Shown piece after piece: positions 24,375-32,698 of a stretch of 64,000 bases of DNA. Under the pieces are notes generated by a model. That model did no database searches. It saw nothing but the letters and a program-made list of their open reading frames with translations, and was not told the DNA's origin. Within the stretch, counting starts at the first letter, position 1. Each line of letters opens with the position of its first letter. Source of the stretch: Pseudomonas sediminis (GTDB lineage Bacteria > Pseudomonadota > Gammaproteobacteria > Pseudomonadales > Pseudomonadaceae); NCBI RefSeq assembly GCF_002741105.1, contig NZ_NIQU01000008.1:1-64000 (forward strand). Direction: 5' to 3'. Position numbers and translations under genes: made by a program.

Positions 24375-25545
24375 CGGGCTTCCAGCTCTTCAGGCCGCGC
24401 GCGATACGCTCGACCGCCTGCTGCAGGCGCTCGACGTTCTGCGTATAGGCGAAGCGCACATGGTGCCCAGCCTGGTAACGGCCGAAATCCAGACCCGGGG
24501 TGAAGGCCACATGCTCGGTTTCGATGAAGTGCCGGCAGAAAGCGAAGGCGTCGCCGCCAAAGGCGCTGATGTCGGCATATAGATAGAAGGCGCCTTCAGG
24601 CGTGGCGGCGATACCGAAGCCCAGCTCACGCAGGGCCGGCAGCAAATAGTCGCGGCGACGCTGGAATTCATGACGCCGCTCTTCGAAGATCGCCAGCGTG
24701 GCCGGTTCAAAGCAGGCCAGCGCGGCATGCTGGGCCATGCTCGGCGCACTGATATAGAGATTCTGCGCCAGCTTCTCCAACTCAGGCACCGCCGCCTCAG
24801 GCGCCACCAACCAACCCAGGCGCCAGCCGGTCATACCGAAATATTTGGAGAAACTATTGAGGACGAAGGCATCGTCGTCCACTTCCAGCACGCTCGGTGC
24901 ATCGCAACCGTAGGTCAGGCCGTGGTAGATCTCGTCCACCACCAGATGACCGCCACGCTGTTTGAGGCAGGTCGACAGGGCCGCCAGCTCATCCTTGTGC
25001 AGCAAGGTGCCGGTCGGGTTGGCCGGCGACGCGACCAGGGCGCCGACGCTGCCAGAGTCCCAGTGCCGTTCCACCAATTGCGGGGTGAGCTGGTAACGCA
25101 CGTCCGGGCCGACAGGCACCAGTTGCGCGGCGCCTTCGACCAGGCGCAGAAAATGGCGATTGCACGGGTAGCCCGGGTCGGCCAGCAACCAGTGCTTGCC
25201 CGGGTCGACCAACAGGCTGGCGGCCAGCAGTAGTGCACCGGAGCCGCCCGGTGTCACCAGAATGCGCTGCGGGTCGATGCTCAGCCGGTAACGCTCGGCG
25301 TAGAAGCCGGCGATGGCTTCGCGCAGCTGCGGCAGGCCGCGGGCCGCAGTGTAGCGCGTGTGCCCGGCGGCCAACGCGGCCTGGCCGGCACGGATGATCG
25401 GCTCGGCCGTGGTGAAGTCCGGCTCGCCGATTTCCAGGTGAATCACATCATGGCCGGCGGCCTGCAACTCGTTGGCACGCGCCAGCAAGGCCATCACATG
25501 GAAGGGTTCGATGGCGCGACTGCGCGCACTGTAGAGCTGAGCCAT
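24364..25545 (-). CDS. PLP-dependent fold-type I aminotransferase
   Basis: A 393-residue class I/II aminotransferase. The PLP lysine is in LNSFSKYFGMTGWRLGW, with the family motifs EIGEPDF at the N-terminus, ASPANPTGTLLHKDEL (the conserved NPTG) and VDEIYHGLTYG. The sequence type is close to aspartate/aromatic or methionine-type aminotransferases, and I cannot fix the substrate. It is cotranscribed with sfsA, which does not help assign one. Confidence 0.9.
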   Translation of the reverse strand: MAQLYSARSRAIEPFHVMALLARANELQAAGHDVIHLEIGEPDFTTAEPIIRAGQAALAAGHTRYTAARGLPQLREAIAGFYAERYRLSIDPQRILVTPGGSGALLLAASLLVDPGKHWLLADPGYPCNRHFLRLVEGAAQLVPVGPDVRYQLTPQLVERHWDSGSVGALVASPANPTGTLLHKDELAALSTCLKQRGGHLVVDEIYHGLTYGCDAPSVLEVDDDAFVLNSFSKYFGMTGWRLGWLVAPEAAVPELEKLAQNLYISAPSMAQHAALACFEPATLAIFEERRHEFQRRRDYLLPALRELGFGIAATPEGAFYLYADISAFGGDAFAFCRHFIETEHVAFTPGLDFGRYQAGHHVRFAYTQNVERLQQAVERIARGLKSWKPDAL

Positions 25546-25803
25546 GGGTCTGTCTTCAGGGTTGCGAGGCGCGGATTCTAGCAGGGCAGCTCAAGGCCAC
25601 GGCAAGGGCGCCAAAGCGCCGCTACGCTTGTAGAGCAGTCCCTTGCGGATTTCGCTCACACCCCGGACAAGGCAGAGACAACCGGGAGTAGCGCGCCCCG
25701 ATTTGATCTGGTAAGTTCGCCGGCTTGCAGTCGCAGGGCCGGACAAACGCCTGGCAATGGAATAACCTGCGCGATGGATTTGAAAGAGTGAGAGGCGTCA
25801 TCC

Positions 25804-26250
25804 ATGCCCACAAAAGAAAAAGCCAAAAGCACCAGCCAGCTGATTCGTGGTTTCGAGCCTTATCCAGAGAAGAAGGGCGAGGAATACATGAGCGAGCCGA
25901 TGCGCGCTCACTTCACCGGCATCCTCAATAAGTGGAAGCTGGAGCTGATGCAGGAAGTCGACCGTACCGTGCACCACATGCAGGACGAAGCGGCCAACTT
26001 CCCGGATCCGGCCGACCGCGCCAGCCAGGAAGAAGAATTCAGCCTGGAACTGCGTGCCCGCGACCGCGAGCGCAAGCTGATCAAGAAGATCGACGAAACC
26101 CTGCAGCTGATCGAAGACAACGATTACGGCTGGTGCGACTCCTGCGGTGTAGAGATCGGCATTCGCCGCCTCGAAGCCCGCCCGACCGCCACGCTTTGCA
26201 TCGACTGCAAGACGCTGGCGGAAATCAAGGAAAAGCAGGTCGGTTCCTGA
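25804..26250 (+). CDS. dksA: RNA polymerase-binding transcription factor DksA
   Basis: A 148-residue secondary-channel regulator that, with ppGpp, represses rRNA promoters such as the array at the left of this window and activates amino acid synthesis genes. A coiled coil covers about residues 35-110 (with FPDPADRASQEEEF at its tip, which carries the acidic tip residues), followed by the four-cysteine zinc finger CDSC...CIDC. All four cysteines are present, so this is the zinc-type DksA, not the Cys-poor DksA2. GAGAGGCG precedes the ATG. A GC hairpin with weak T-run follows (26260-26277). Confidence 0.97.
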   Translation: MPTKEKAKSTSQLIRGFEPYPEKKGEEYMSEPMRAHFTGILNKWKLELMQEVDRTVHHMQDEAANFPDPADRASQEEEFSLELRARDRERKLIKKIDETLQLIEDNDYGWCDSCGVEIGIRRLEARPTATLCIDCKTLAEIKEKQVGS

Positions 26251-26300
26251 TCTGACGACGGGGCGCTTAGGCGCCCCGCTCTGTTTCTGGCCCTAGCTCC

Positions 26301-27185
26301 ATGAACACTGCCTATATCGGGCGCTTCGCCCCCACGCCCAGCGGCTATCTGCACTTCGGCTCGCTGGTCGCCGCTCTCGCCTCTTACCTCGATGCTCGCG
26401 CCGTTGGCGGTCGCTGGCTGCTGCGCATGGAGGACCTCGACCCGCCACGGGAAGTGCCTGGCGCTCAGGATGCGATTCTGCGCACGCTGGAAACCTACGG
26501 TTTCGAGTGGGACGGCGAGTTGGTGCGCCAGAGCGAGCGCCACGCCGAATACACAGCGGTGATCGCCCGGCTATTCAGCCAGGGCCTGGCCTACGCCTGC
26601 ATCTGCTCGCGCAAGCAGCTCGAAGGCCACGCCGGCATTTATCCGGGGTTCTGCCGTAACGCCTGCCACCCCGACCACGACGCGGCCATCCGCCTGCGCG
26701 TGCCAGAGCTGGACTATCACTTCACCGACCGGGTGCAGGGCGAATTTCGCCAGCAGTTGGGCCGTGAAGTCGGCGACTTCGTGATTCGCCGGCGTGACGG
26801 CTTGTTCGCCTATCAGCTCGCCGTGGTGCTGGACGATGCCTGGCAAGGTGTTACCGACGTGGTGCGCGGCGCCGACCTGCTCGACTCCACCCCGCGCCAA
26901 CTCTATCTGCAGGAACTGCTGGGGCTGTCGCAACCGCGTTACCTGCACGTGCCGCTGATCATTCAGCCGGACGGTCACAAGTTGGGCAAGAGCTACCGCT
27001 CGCCACCACTACCCGCCGATCAGGCCGGGCCTCTGCTACTACGCGCCCTGCGCGCGCTGGGGCAACAACCACCCGCCGAATTGCAAGGCGCGGCATCTGC
27101 CGAGCTGCTGGCCTGGGGCATCGCCAACTGGGACGCCACACGCATTCCGCACAGCCGCACCCTGGCCGAAACGCAATTAAGGTAG
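26301..27185 (+). CDS. gluQ: Glutamyl-Q tRNA(Asp) synthetase
   Basis: A 294-residue truncated glutamyl-tRNA synthetase paralogue that attaches glutamate to queuosine in the tRNA(Asp) anticodon. Class I motifs are visible: FAPTPSGYLHFGSL (HIGH equivalent) and HKLGKS (KMSKS equivalent). Zinc ligands CIC...YPGFCRNAC are present. There is no anticodon-binding domain, which distinguishes it from GltX. It follows dksA by 50 bases, the common dksA-gluQRS pairing. Its TAG stop is provided by palindromic repeat copy 2. Confidence 0.95.
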   Translation: MNTAYIGRFAPTPSGYLHFGSLVAALASYLDARAVGGRWLLRMEDLDPPREVPGAQDAILRTLETYGFEWDGELVRQSERHAEYTAVIARLFSQGLAYACICSRKQLEGHAGIYPGFCRNACHPDHDAAIRLRVPELDYHFTDRVQGEFRQQLGREVGDFVIRRRDGLFAYQLAVVLDDAWQGVTDVVRGADLLDSTPRQLYLQELLGLSQPRYLHVPLIIQPDGHKLGKSYRSPPLPADQAGPLLLRALRALGQQPPAELQGAASAELLAWGIANWDATRIPHSRTLAETQLR

Positions 27186-27255
27186 GGTGCGCCGCGCGCA
27201 CCGTTGACCACCAAGCAAACCTTGTACGGTCCCGGTGCGCACTGCGCCCCCTACG
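27182..27255. repeat. Palindromic intergenic repeat, copy 2
   Basis: A 74-base element with arms GTAGGGTGCGCCGCGCGCAC and GGTGCGCACTGC..CCCCTACG, closely resembling copy 1 at 23608-23671 in both arms, with a different centre. It starts at the gluQ stop codon, which lies in its left arm, and ends 73 bases before cbrX. Confidence 0.8.
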
Positions 27256-27327
27256 GTAAGCCTCAAGTTTGTGGCTTGCGATGCGCAGCTTCCTTTACCA
27301 TCGCGGCATCTTTCGACGAGATGTCAC

Positions 27328-27504
27328 ATGTATATCTACCGACTGGTTCTGATCCTGGTAGTGGGGATCTACCTGTTCTCACCGGCCATCATGGACTGGT
27401 GGATCGACCCCAATGGTGCCTGGTATCGGCCTTATCTGCTGTGGCTGATCCTGATCGTCGTTACCTTCATCCTTCAGAGCCAACGCGATGCTGACGAGCT
27501 TTAG
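27328..27504 (+). CDS. cbrX: CbrX, small membrane protein upstream of cbrA
   Basis: A 58-residue protein with two hydrophobic helices (about 3-20 and 35-50) separated by DWWIDPNGAWYRPY. It overlaps the start of cbrA by 17 bases, so cbrA translation may depend on it. A matching small gene, cbrX, has been described upstream of cbrAB in P. putida as part of the operon and coupled to cbrA. The ATG at 27328 is chosen because the upstream in-frame extension reads through the palindromic repeat. Confidence 0.82.
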   Translation: MYIYRLVLILVVGIYLFSPAIMDWWIDPNGAWYRPYLLWLILIVVTFILQSQRDADEL

Positions 27505-30442
27505 CCTGAGCGAACTGATCCTGATCAGCGCCGGCTATCTGCTGGTGCTGTTCGGCGTCGCCTGGGTCAGTGAACACGGTCTTATCCCCCGCTGGATCAT
27601 CCGCCATCCACTGACCTACACCTTGTCACTGGGCGTCTACGCCAGCGCCTGGGCCTTCTATGGCACGGTGGGTCTGGCCTACCAGTACGGTTACGGCTTC
27701 CTGGCCAGTTACCTCGGCGTATCCGGGGCCTTCCTCCTCGCGCCGGTGCTGCTCTACCCAATCCTGCGTATCACCCGCACCTACCAGCTGTCATCGCTGG
27801 CCGACCTGTTCGCCTTTCGCTTTCGCAGCACCTGGGCCGGCGCACTGACCACTCTGTTCATGCTGATCGGTGTGCTGCCGCTGTTGGCCCTGCAGATCCA
27901 GGCGGTGGCCGACTCCATCGGCATCCTCAGCCGCGAACCATTGCAGGAAAAGGTCGCGCTGAGCTACTGCGGTCTGATCATCCTGTTCACCATCCTGTTC
28001 GGCGCGCGCCATATCGCCACCCGCGAGAAGCACGAGGGCCTGGTGTTCGCCATCGCCTTCGAGTCGCTGGTCAAGCTGGTGGCGCTGGGCGTCATCGGCT
28101 GGTACGCGCTGTATCAGGTATTCGGCGGCCCACGTGAGCTGGAGCTGTGGCTGGTGCAGAACCAGGCCGCGCTGTCGACCCTGCACACACCGCTGCAGGA
28201 AGGCCCGTGGCGCACCCTGCTGCTGGTGTTCTTCGCTTCGGCCATCGTCATGCCGCACATGTACCACATGACCTTCACCGAGAACCTCAACCCACGCGCC
28301 ATGGTCAGCGCCAGTTGGGGCCTGCCGCTGTTCCTATTGCTGATGAGCCTGGCGGTACCGCTGATTCTCTGGGCTGGCCTGAAACTTGGCGCGACTACCA
28401 ACCCCGAGTACTTCACCCTGGGCCTGGGGATCGCGGTCAACAGTGAAACCCTGGCGTTATTGGCTTATGTCGGTGGGCTGTCGGCCTCCAGCGGCCTGAT
28501 CATCGTCTCGACCCTGGCGCTGTCCGGCATGGCGCTGAATCACCTGGTGCTGCCGCTGTACCAGCCCCCAGCCGAAGGCAACATCTACCGCTGGCTGAAG
28601 TGGACGCGCCGCGCCCTGATCGCCTTCATCATCATGGCCGGCTACGGCTTCTACCTGCTGCTCGGCGCGCAGCAGGACCTGGCCAACCTGGGTATCGTCG
28701 CCTTCGTCGCCACCCTGCAGTTCCTGCCCGGCGTGCTATCGGTACTGTATTGGCAGACGGCCAATCGCCGCGGCTTCCTCGCCGGCCTGCTGGCCGGCAT
28801 CAGCGTTTGGGCGCTGACCATGCTGTTGCCGCTGCTGGGCAATCTGGAAGGCTTCTACCTGCCGCTGTTCAACGTCATCTATGTGCTCGACGATGCCAGC
28901 TGGCACCTGGCGGCCATCGCTTCGCTCGCCGCCAACGTGCTGGTGTTCACCCTGGTATCACTGTTCACCGAAGCCAGCCCCGAGGAGAAGAGCGCCGCCG
29001 AAGCCTGCGCGGTGGACAACGTGCGCCGCCCGCAACGGCGCGAACTGGTCGCCGATTCGCCGCAGGACTTCGCCGCGCAACTCGCCAAGCCGCTTGGCGC
29101 CAAGACCGCACAGCGCGAGGTGGAACAGGCCCTGCGCGACCTGCACCTGCCCTTCGACGAAAGCCGTCCCTATGCCCTGCGCCGCCTGCGCGACCGCATC
29201 GAGGCCAACCTCTCCGGCCTGATGGGCCCGAGCGTGGCGCAGGACATCGTGGAAACCTTCCTGCCCTACAAGTCCGGCACCGAGGGCTACGTCACCGAGG
29301 ACATCCACTTTATCGAAAGCCGCCTGGAGGACTACCAGTCGCGCCTCACCGGCCTGGCCGCCGAGCTCGATGCGCTGCGCCGCTACCACCGCCAGACCCT
29401 GCAGGAATTGCCGATGGGGGTGTGCTCGCTGGCCAAGGACCAGGAGATCCTGATGTGGAATCGGGCCATGGAAGAGCTCACCGACATCCCCGCGCAGCGC
29501 ATCGTCGGCTCGCGCCTGAGCACCCTGAGCGAACCCTGGCAGAGCCTGCTGCAAGACTTCATCGAACGCCCCGACCAGCACCTGCATAAACAGCACCTGG
29601 CGCTCGATGGCCAGATCCGCTGGCTCAACCTGCACAAGGCGGCCATCAACGAGCCACTGGCACCCGGTAACAGCGGCCTGGTGCTGCTGGTCGAGGACCA
29701 GACCGAAACCCAGATGCTCGAAGACAAACTGGTGCACTCCGAGCGCCTGGCCAGCATCGGCCGTCTCGCTGCGGGCGTCGCCCACGAGATCGGCAACCCC
29801 ATCACCGGCATCGCCTGCCTGGCGCAGAACCTGCGCGAAGAGCGTGAAAACGATTCCGAGCTGACCGAAATCAGCGGGCAGATTCTCGAACAGACCAAGC
29901 GCGTGTCACGCATCGTCCAGTCGCTGATGAGCTTCGCCCACTCCGGCAGCCACCAGCGCAGCGACGAGCCGGTGTGCCTGGCCGATGTGGCGCAGGACGC
30001 CATCGGCCTGCTGTCGCTGAACAAGCGCAACTTCGATATCCAGTTCTACAACCTGTGCGATCCGCAGCACTGGGCCTGCGGCGACCCGCAGCGCTTGGCC
30101 CAGGTGCTGATCAACCTGCTGTCCAACGCCCGCGATGCCTCGCCACCGGGCGGCGCCATCCGCGTGCGCAGCGAAGCCAGCGAGCACACCGTTGATCTGA
30201 TCGTCGAGGACGAGGGCAGCGGCATTCCCAAGGCGATCATCGACCGCCTGTTCGAGCCATTCTTCACCACCAAGGACCCTGGCGAAGGGACGGGCCTGGG
30301 CCTCGCGCTGGTCTATTCGATCGTGGAAGAGCATTATGGACAGATAACAATCGACAGCCCGGCTGACCCCGAGCGCCAATTGGGCACTCGAATTCGGGTC
30401 ACCCTACCGAGGCATGTCGAGGCGACGTCCGTAGCGATGTAA
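27488..30442 (+). CDS. cbrA: Sensor histidine kinase CbrA with SLC5 transporter domain
   Basis: A 984-residue hybrid. The first 500 or so residues are a sodium:solute symporter (SLC5) module with about 13 helices; this part has been linked to histidine transport. Then come a STAC-like region, a PAS domain (LPMGVCSLAKDQEILMWN), the H-box AAGVAHEIGNPITG with H766, and the ATPase domain (NLLSNARDA, EDEGSGIP, EGTGLGLAL). With CbrB it controls carbon/nitrogen balance and use of amino acids. Its start is embedded in cbrX. Confidence 0.97.
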   Translation: MLTSFSLSELILISAGYLLVLFGVAWVSEHGLIPRWIIRHPLTYTLSLGVYASAWAFYGTVGLAYQYGYGFLASYLGVSGAFLLAPVLLYPILRITRTYQLSSLADLFAFRFRSTWAGALTTLFMLIGVLPLLALQIQAVADSIGILSREPLQEKVALSYCGLIILFTILFGARHIATREKHEGLVFAIAFESLVKLVALGVIGWYALYQVFGGPRELELWLVQNQAALSTLHTPLQEGPWRTLLLVFFASAIVMPHMYHMTFTENLNPRAMVSASWGLPLFLLLMSLAVPLILWAGLKLGATTNPEYFTLGLGIAVNSETLALLAYVGGLSASSGLIIVSTLALSGMALNHLVLPLYQPPAEGNIYRWLKWTRRALIAFIIMAGYGFYLLLGAQQDLANLGIVAFVATLQFLPGVLSVLYWQTANRRGFLAGLLAGISVWALTMLLPLLGNLEGFYLPLFNVIYVLDDASWHLAAIASLAANVLVFTLVSLFTEASPEEKSAAEACAVDNVRRPQRRELVADSPQDFAAQLAKPLGAKTAQREVEQALRDLHLPFDESRPYALRRLRDRIEANLSGLMGPSVAQDIVETFLPYKSGTEGYVTEDIHFIESRLEDYQSRLTGLAAELDALRRYHRQTLQELPMGVCSLAKDQEILMWNRAMEELTDIPAQRIVGSRLSTLSEPWQSLLQDFIERPDQHLHKQHLALDGQIRWLNLHKAAINEPLAPGNSGLVLLVEDQTETQMLEDKLVHSERLASIGRLAAGVAHEIGNPITGIACLAQNLREERENDSELTEISGQILEQTKRVSRIVQSLMSFAHSGSHQRSDEPVCLADVAQDAIGLLSLNKRNFDIQFYNLCDPQHWACGDPQRLAQVLINLLSNARDASPPGGAIRVRSEASEHTVDLIVEDEGSGIPKAIIDRLFEPFFTTKDPGEGTGLGLALVYSIVEEHYGQITIDSPADPERQLGTRIRVTLPRHVEATSVAM

Positions 30443-30495
30443 ACAGCGAGAGAGGCTGCCCATGGCACCTCCGTGACCGTCGAGAGACCGAATTG

Positions 30496-31929
30496 ATGCC
30501 ACATATTCTTATCGTCGAAGACGAAACCATTATCCGCTCTGCCTTGCGCCGCCTGCTCGAACGCAATCAGTACCAGGTCAGCGAAGCTGGCTCGGTACAG
30601 GAAGCCCAGGAGCGCTACAGCATTCCCACCTTCGATCTGATCGTCAGCGACCTGCGCCTGCCTGGCGCACCGGGCACCGAACTGATCAAGCTGGCCGAAG
30701 GCACGCCGGTGCTGATCATGACCAGCTACGCCAGCCTGCGCTCGGCGGTGGACTCGATGAAGATGGGCGCAGTCGATTACATCGCCAAGCCCTTCGACCA
30801 CGACGAGATGCTGCAGGCAGTCGCTCGCATCCTGCGCGACCGCCAGGAAGCCAAGAGCGCACCCGCGCCAGCCACCGGTAGCAGCGCACGCAGTGGCAAT
30901 GCCGAGAAGGTGGTGGATAACGCCAATGGCGAGATCGGCATCATCGGCTCCTGCGCCGCCATGCAGGAGCTCTACAGCAAGATTCGCAAGGTCGCCCCCA
31001 CCGACTCCAATGTGCTGGTGCAGGGTGAGTCCGGCACCGGCAAGGAGCTGGTTGCACGCGCCCTGCACAACCTGTCCAAGCGCGCCAAGGCACCGCTGAT
31101 TTCGGTGAACTGCGCCGCCATTCCGGAAACCCTGATCGAGTCCGAGCTGTTTGGCCACGAAAAAGGCGCTTTCACCGGCGCCAGCGCCGGGCGCGCGGGC
31201 CTGGTGGAAGCTGCCGACGGTGGCACGCTGTTCCTCGACGAGATTGGCGAACTGCCGCTGGAAGCCCAGGCGCGCCTGCTGCGCGTGCTGCAGGAAGGCG
31301 AGATTCGCCGGGTCGGCTCGGTGCAGTCACAGAAAGTGGACGTGCGCCTGATCGCCGCCACTCACCGCGACCTGAAGACCCTGGCCAAGACCGGCCAATT
31401 CCGTGAAGACCTCTATTACCGCCTGCACGTCATCGCCCTCAAGCTGCCAGCGCTGCGTGAGCGCGGTAGCGACGTGATCGAGATCGCCCAGGCCTTCCTG
31501 GTGCGCCAGTACACCCGCATGGGCCGCGAGCCGTTGCGTTTCGCTCATGATGCCGAGCAAGCGATCCGCCACTACCCATGGCCGGGTAACGTGCGCGAAC
31601 TGGAAAACGCCATCGAGCGCGCAGTGATTCTCTGTGAGGGTGCGGAAATTTCCGCCGACCTGCTGGGCATCGATATCGAGCTGGACGATCTGGATGACGA
31701 GGACTTCGGCCTGCCAGCAGTGGCCGGGCAAAGCAATGGCAACAGCCACGAGCCGACCGAGGACCTGTCACTGGAAGATTACTTCCAGCACTTCGTCCTC
31801 GAGCACCAGGATCACATGACCGAGACCGAGCTGGCGCGCAAGCTGGGCATCAGTCGCAAATGCCTGTGGGAACGCCGCCAGCGCCTGGGCATTCCGCGAC
31901 GCAAATCCGGTGTGACCAGCGGCCCTTGA
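30496..31929 (+). CDS. cbrB: Sigma-54-dependent response regulator CbrB
   Basis: A 477-residue NtrC-family activator: receiver domain with phospho-acceptor D52 (DLIVSDLRLPG), AAA+ domain with Walker A GESGTGKE (177-184) and GAFTGA (224-229), and a C-terminal Fis-type helix-turn-helix (TELARKLGISRKCLWERRQRLGI). It activates crcZ directly downstream from a sigma-54 promoter. A TTG three bases upstream is also in frame, but ATG at 30496 fits the family start MPHILIVEDE. Confidence 0.97.
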   Translation: MPHILIVEDETIIRSALRRLLERNQYQVSEAGSVQEAQERYSIPTFDLIVSDLRLPGAPGTELIKLAEGTPVLIMTSYASLRSAVDSMKMGAVDYIAKPFDHDEMLQAVARILRDRQEAKSAPAPATGSSARSGNAEKVVDNANGEIGIIGSCAAMQELYSKIRKVAPTDSNVLVQGESGTGKELVARALHNLSKRAKAPLISVNCAAIPETLIESELFGHEKGAFTGASAGRAGLVEAADGGTLFLDEIGELPLEAQARLLRVLQEGEIRRVGSVQSQKVDVRLIAATHRDLKTLAKTGQFREDLYYRLHVIALKLPALRERGSDVIEIAQAFLVRQYTRMGREPLRFAHDAEQAIRHYPWPGNVRELENAIERAVILCEGAEISADLLGIDIELDDLDDEDFGLPAVAGQSNGNSHEPTEDLSLEDYFQHFVLEHQDHMTETELARKLGISRKCLWERRQRLGIPRRKSGVTSGP

Positions 31930-31975
31930 CGGCACGGCGACGGTGACAACTTGCCCGCACAGGGGTTCCACAGGT

Positions 31976-32001
31976 TGTTACCGTTTCAATATCTCGTAAC
32001 A
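31976..32001. promoter_or_regulatory. CbrB binding site upstream of crcZ
   Basis: TGTTAC, 14 bases, GTAACA: an exact match to the published CbrB recognition dyad. It lies about 125-150 bases upstream of the expected crcZ start, a suitable distance for a sigma-54 enhancer. Confidence 0.88.
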
Positions 32002-32003
32002 AA

Positions 32004-32040
32004 GGCCGGGTCTATCGGTAACGAAAACCCGGCCTTTTTA
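32004..32040 (+). terminator. Rho-independent terminator of cbrB
   Basis: GGCCGGGT and ACCCGGCC pair around a 15-base loop and are followed by TTTTTA. It stands between the CbrB site and the crcZ promoter, so crcZ is not simply a readthrough product of cbrB. Confidence 0.85.
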
Positions 32041-32099
32041 TCCCCCACCGAACACCCACAAATGCCTCAAGCCCTTGATTTACAAGGAATCACAAAAAC

Positions 32100-32114
32100 T
32101 GGCACGGCATCTGC
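32100..32114 (+). promoter_or_regulatory. Sigma-54 promoter of crcZ
   Basis: TGGCAC GGCAT CTGC: the -24 GG (32101-32102) and -12 GC (32113-32114) are ten bases apart as required. Start expected at about 32125. Activation would be by phosphorylated CbrB bound at 31976-32001. Confidence 0.88.
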
Positions 32115-32124
32115 TTTATCTCTG

Positions 32125-32490
32125 GCACAACAACAATAACAAGCAATGCCCTACACAATAAGAACAAGACGTAACGACTCCAGAACAACAAAAACAACAA
32201 GGTACGGAGGCGCAGCTAACTGATTCTTTTGGAGAGGAGTTGCCGCGAGGGGTTCGCCCCAGCGACCAGGCTGAGAACAATAAAACTGCTTCAAGGCAGC
32301 GCTAGAACTGGTTGATTAAGGCAGCATCAGCGTCCAAAGAAATCCGTTTGCTATTGGCTCCCCTCTCTGGGGAGCACCCGGTAAGCCACGGCAAGCCGGG
32401 AAGGGCCAAACAACAAAAACAACAGGCCCTCAATAACAATAAAAACAGAGCACGCACCAACTTGGGGGGGAGCTTCGGCTCCCCCAGTAG
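32125..32490 (+). ncRNA. crcZ: CrcZ, Hfq-sequestering small RNA
   Basis: About 366 bases, between cbrB and pcnB as in other pseudomonads, starting GCACAACAACAATAACAAGC. Six A-rich clusters of the AANAANAA type are visible near 32128-32143, 32157-32168, 32182-32201, 32275-32286, 32408-32424 and 32431-32447. CrcZ binds Hfq through these motifs and removes it (with Crc) from catabolite-repressed mRNAs. The 3' end is set at a GGGGGAGC-TTCG-GCTCCCCC hairpin; no T-run follows, so the exact end is uncertain. Confidence 0.92.
32465..32486 (+). terminator. Hairpin at the crcZ 3' end
   Basis: A GC-rich stem of eight pairs (GGGGGAGC / GCTCCCCC) closed by a TTCG tetraloop. It is followed by AGTAGCTTCC and not by a T-run, so it may act as a protective 3' structure or a weak terminator. 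Confidence 0.6.
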
Positions 32491-32698
32491 CTTCCGGTCC
32501 TCAGATCCCCGCCTGCCGCCCTTCTACACACCTTCTCCCTACACGATGCTAGAATCCGCAGCAATCATGCGGTCATCGTTTCGCATGCAGTTGAAAAACC
32601 TTGCCAAAGCAAACTGCGTTTAACGCCGTGATGCCCACGCAATTCGATTTTCAAGCGCATGCGCAGCAGGCCGACCACTACTCCAAACAGTGCATCCC

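Noticed and set aside
32159..32490. CRISPR-like or simple repeat array because of repeated ACAACAA units
   Set aside because: Units are irregular in spacing and short; they are the A-rich Hfq motifs of CrcZ.
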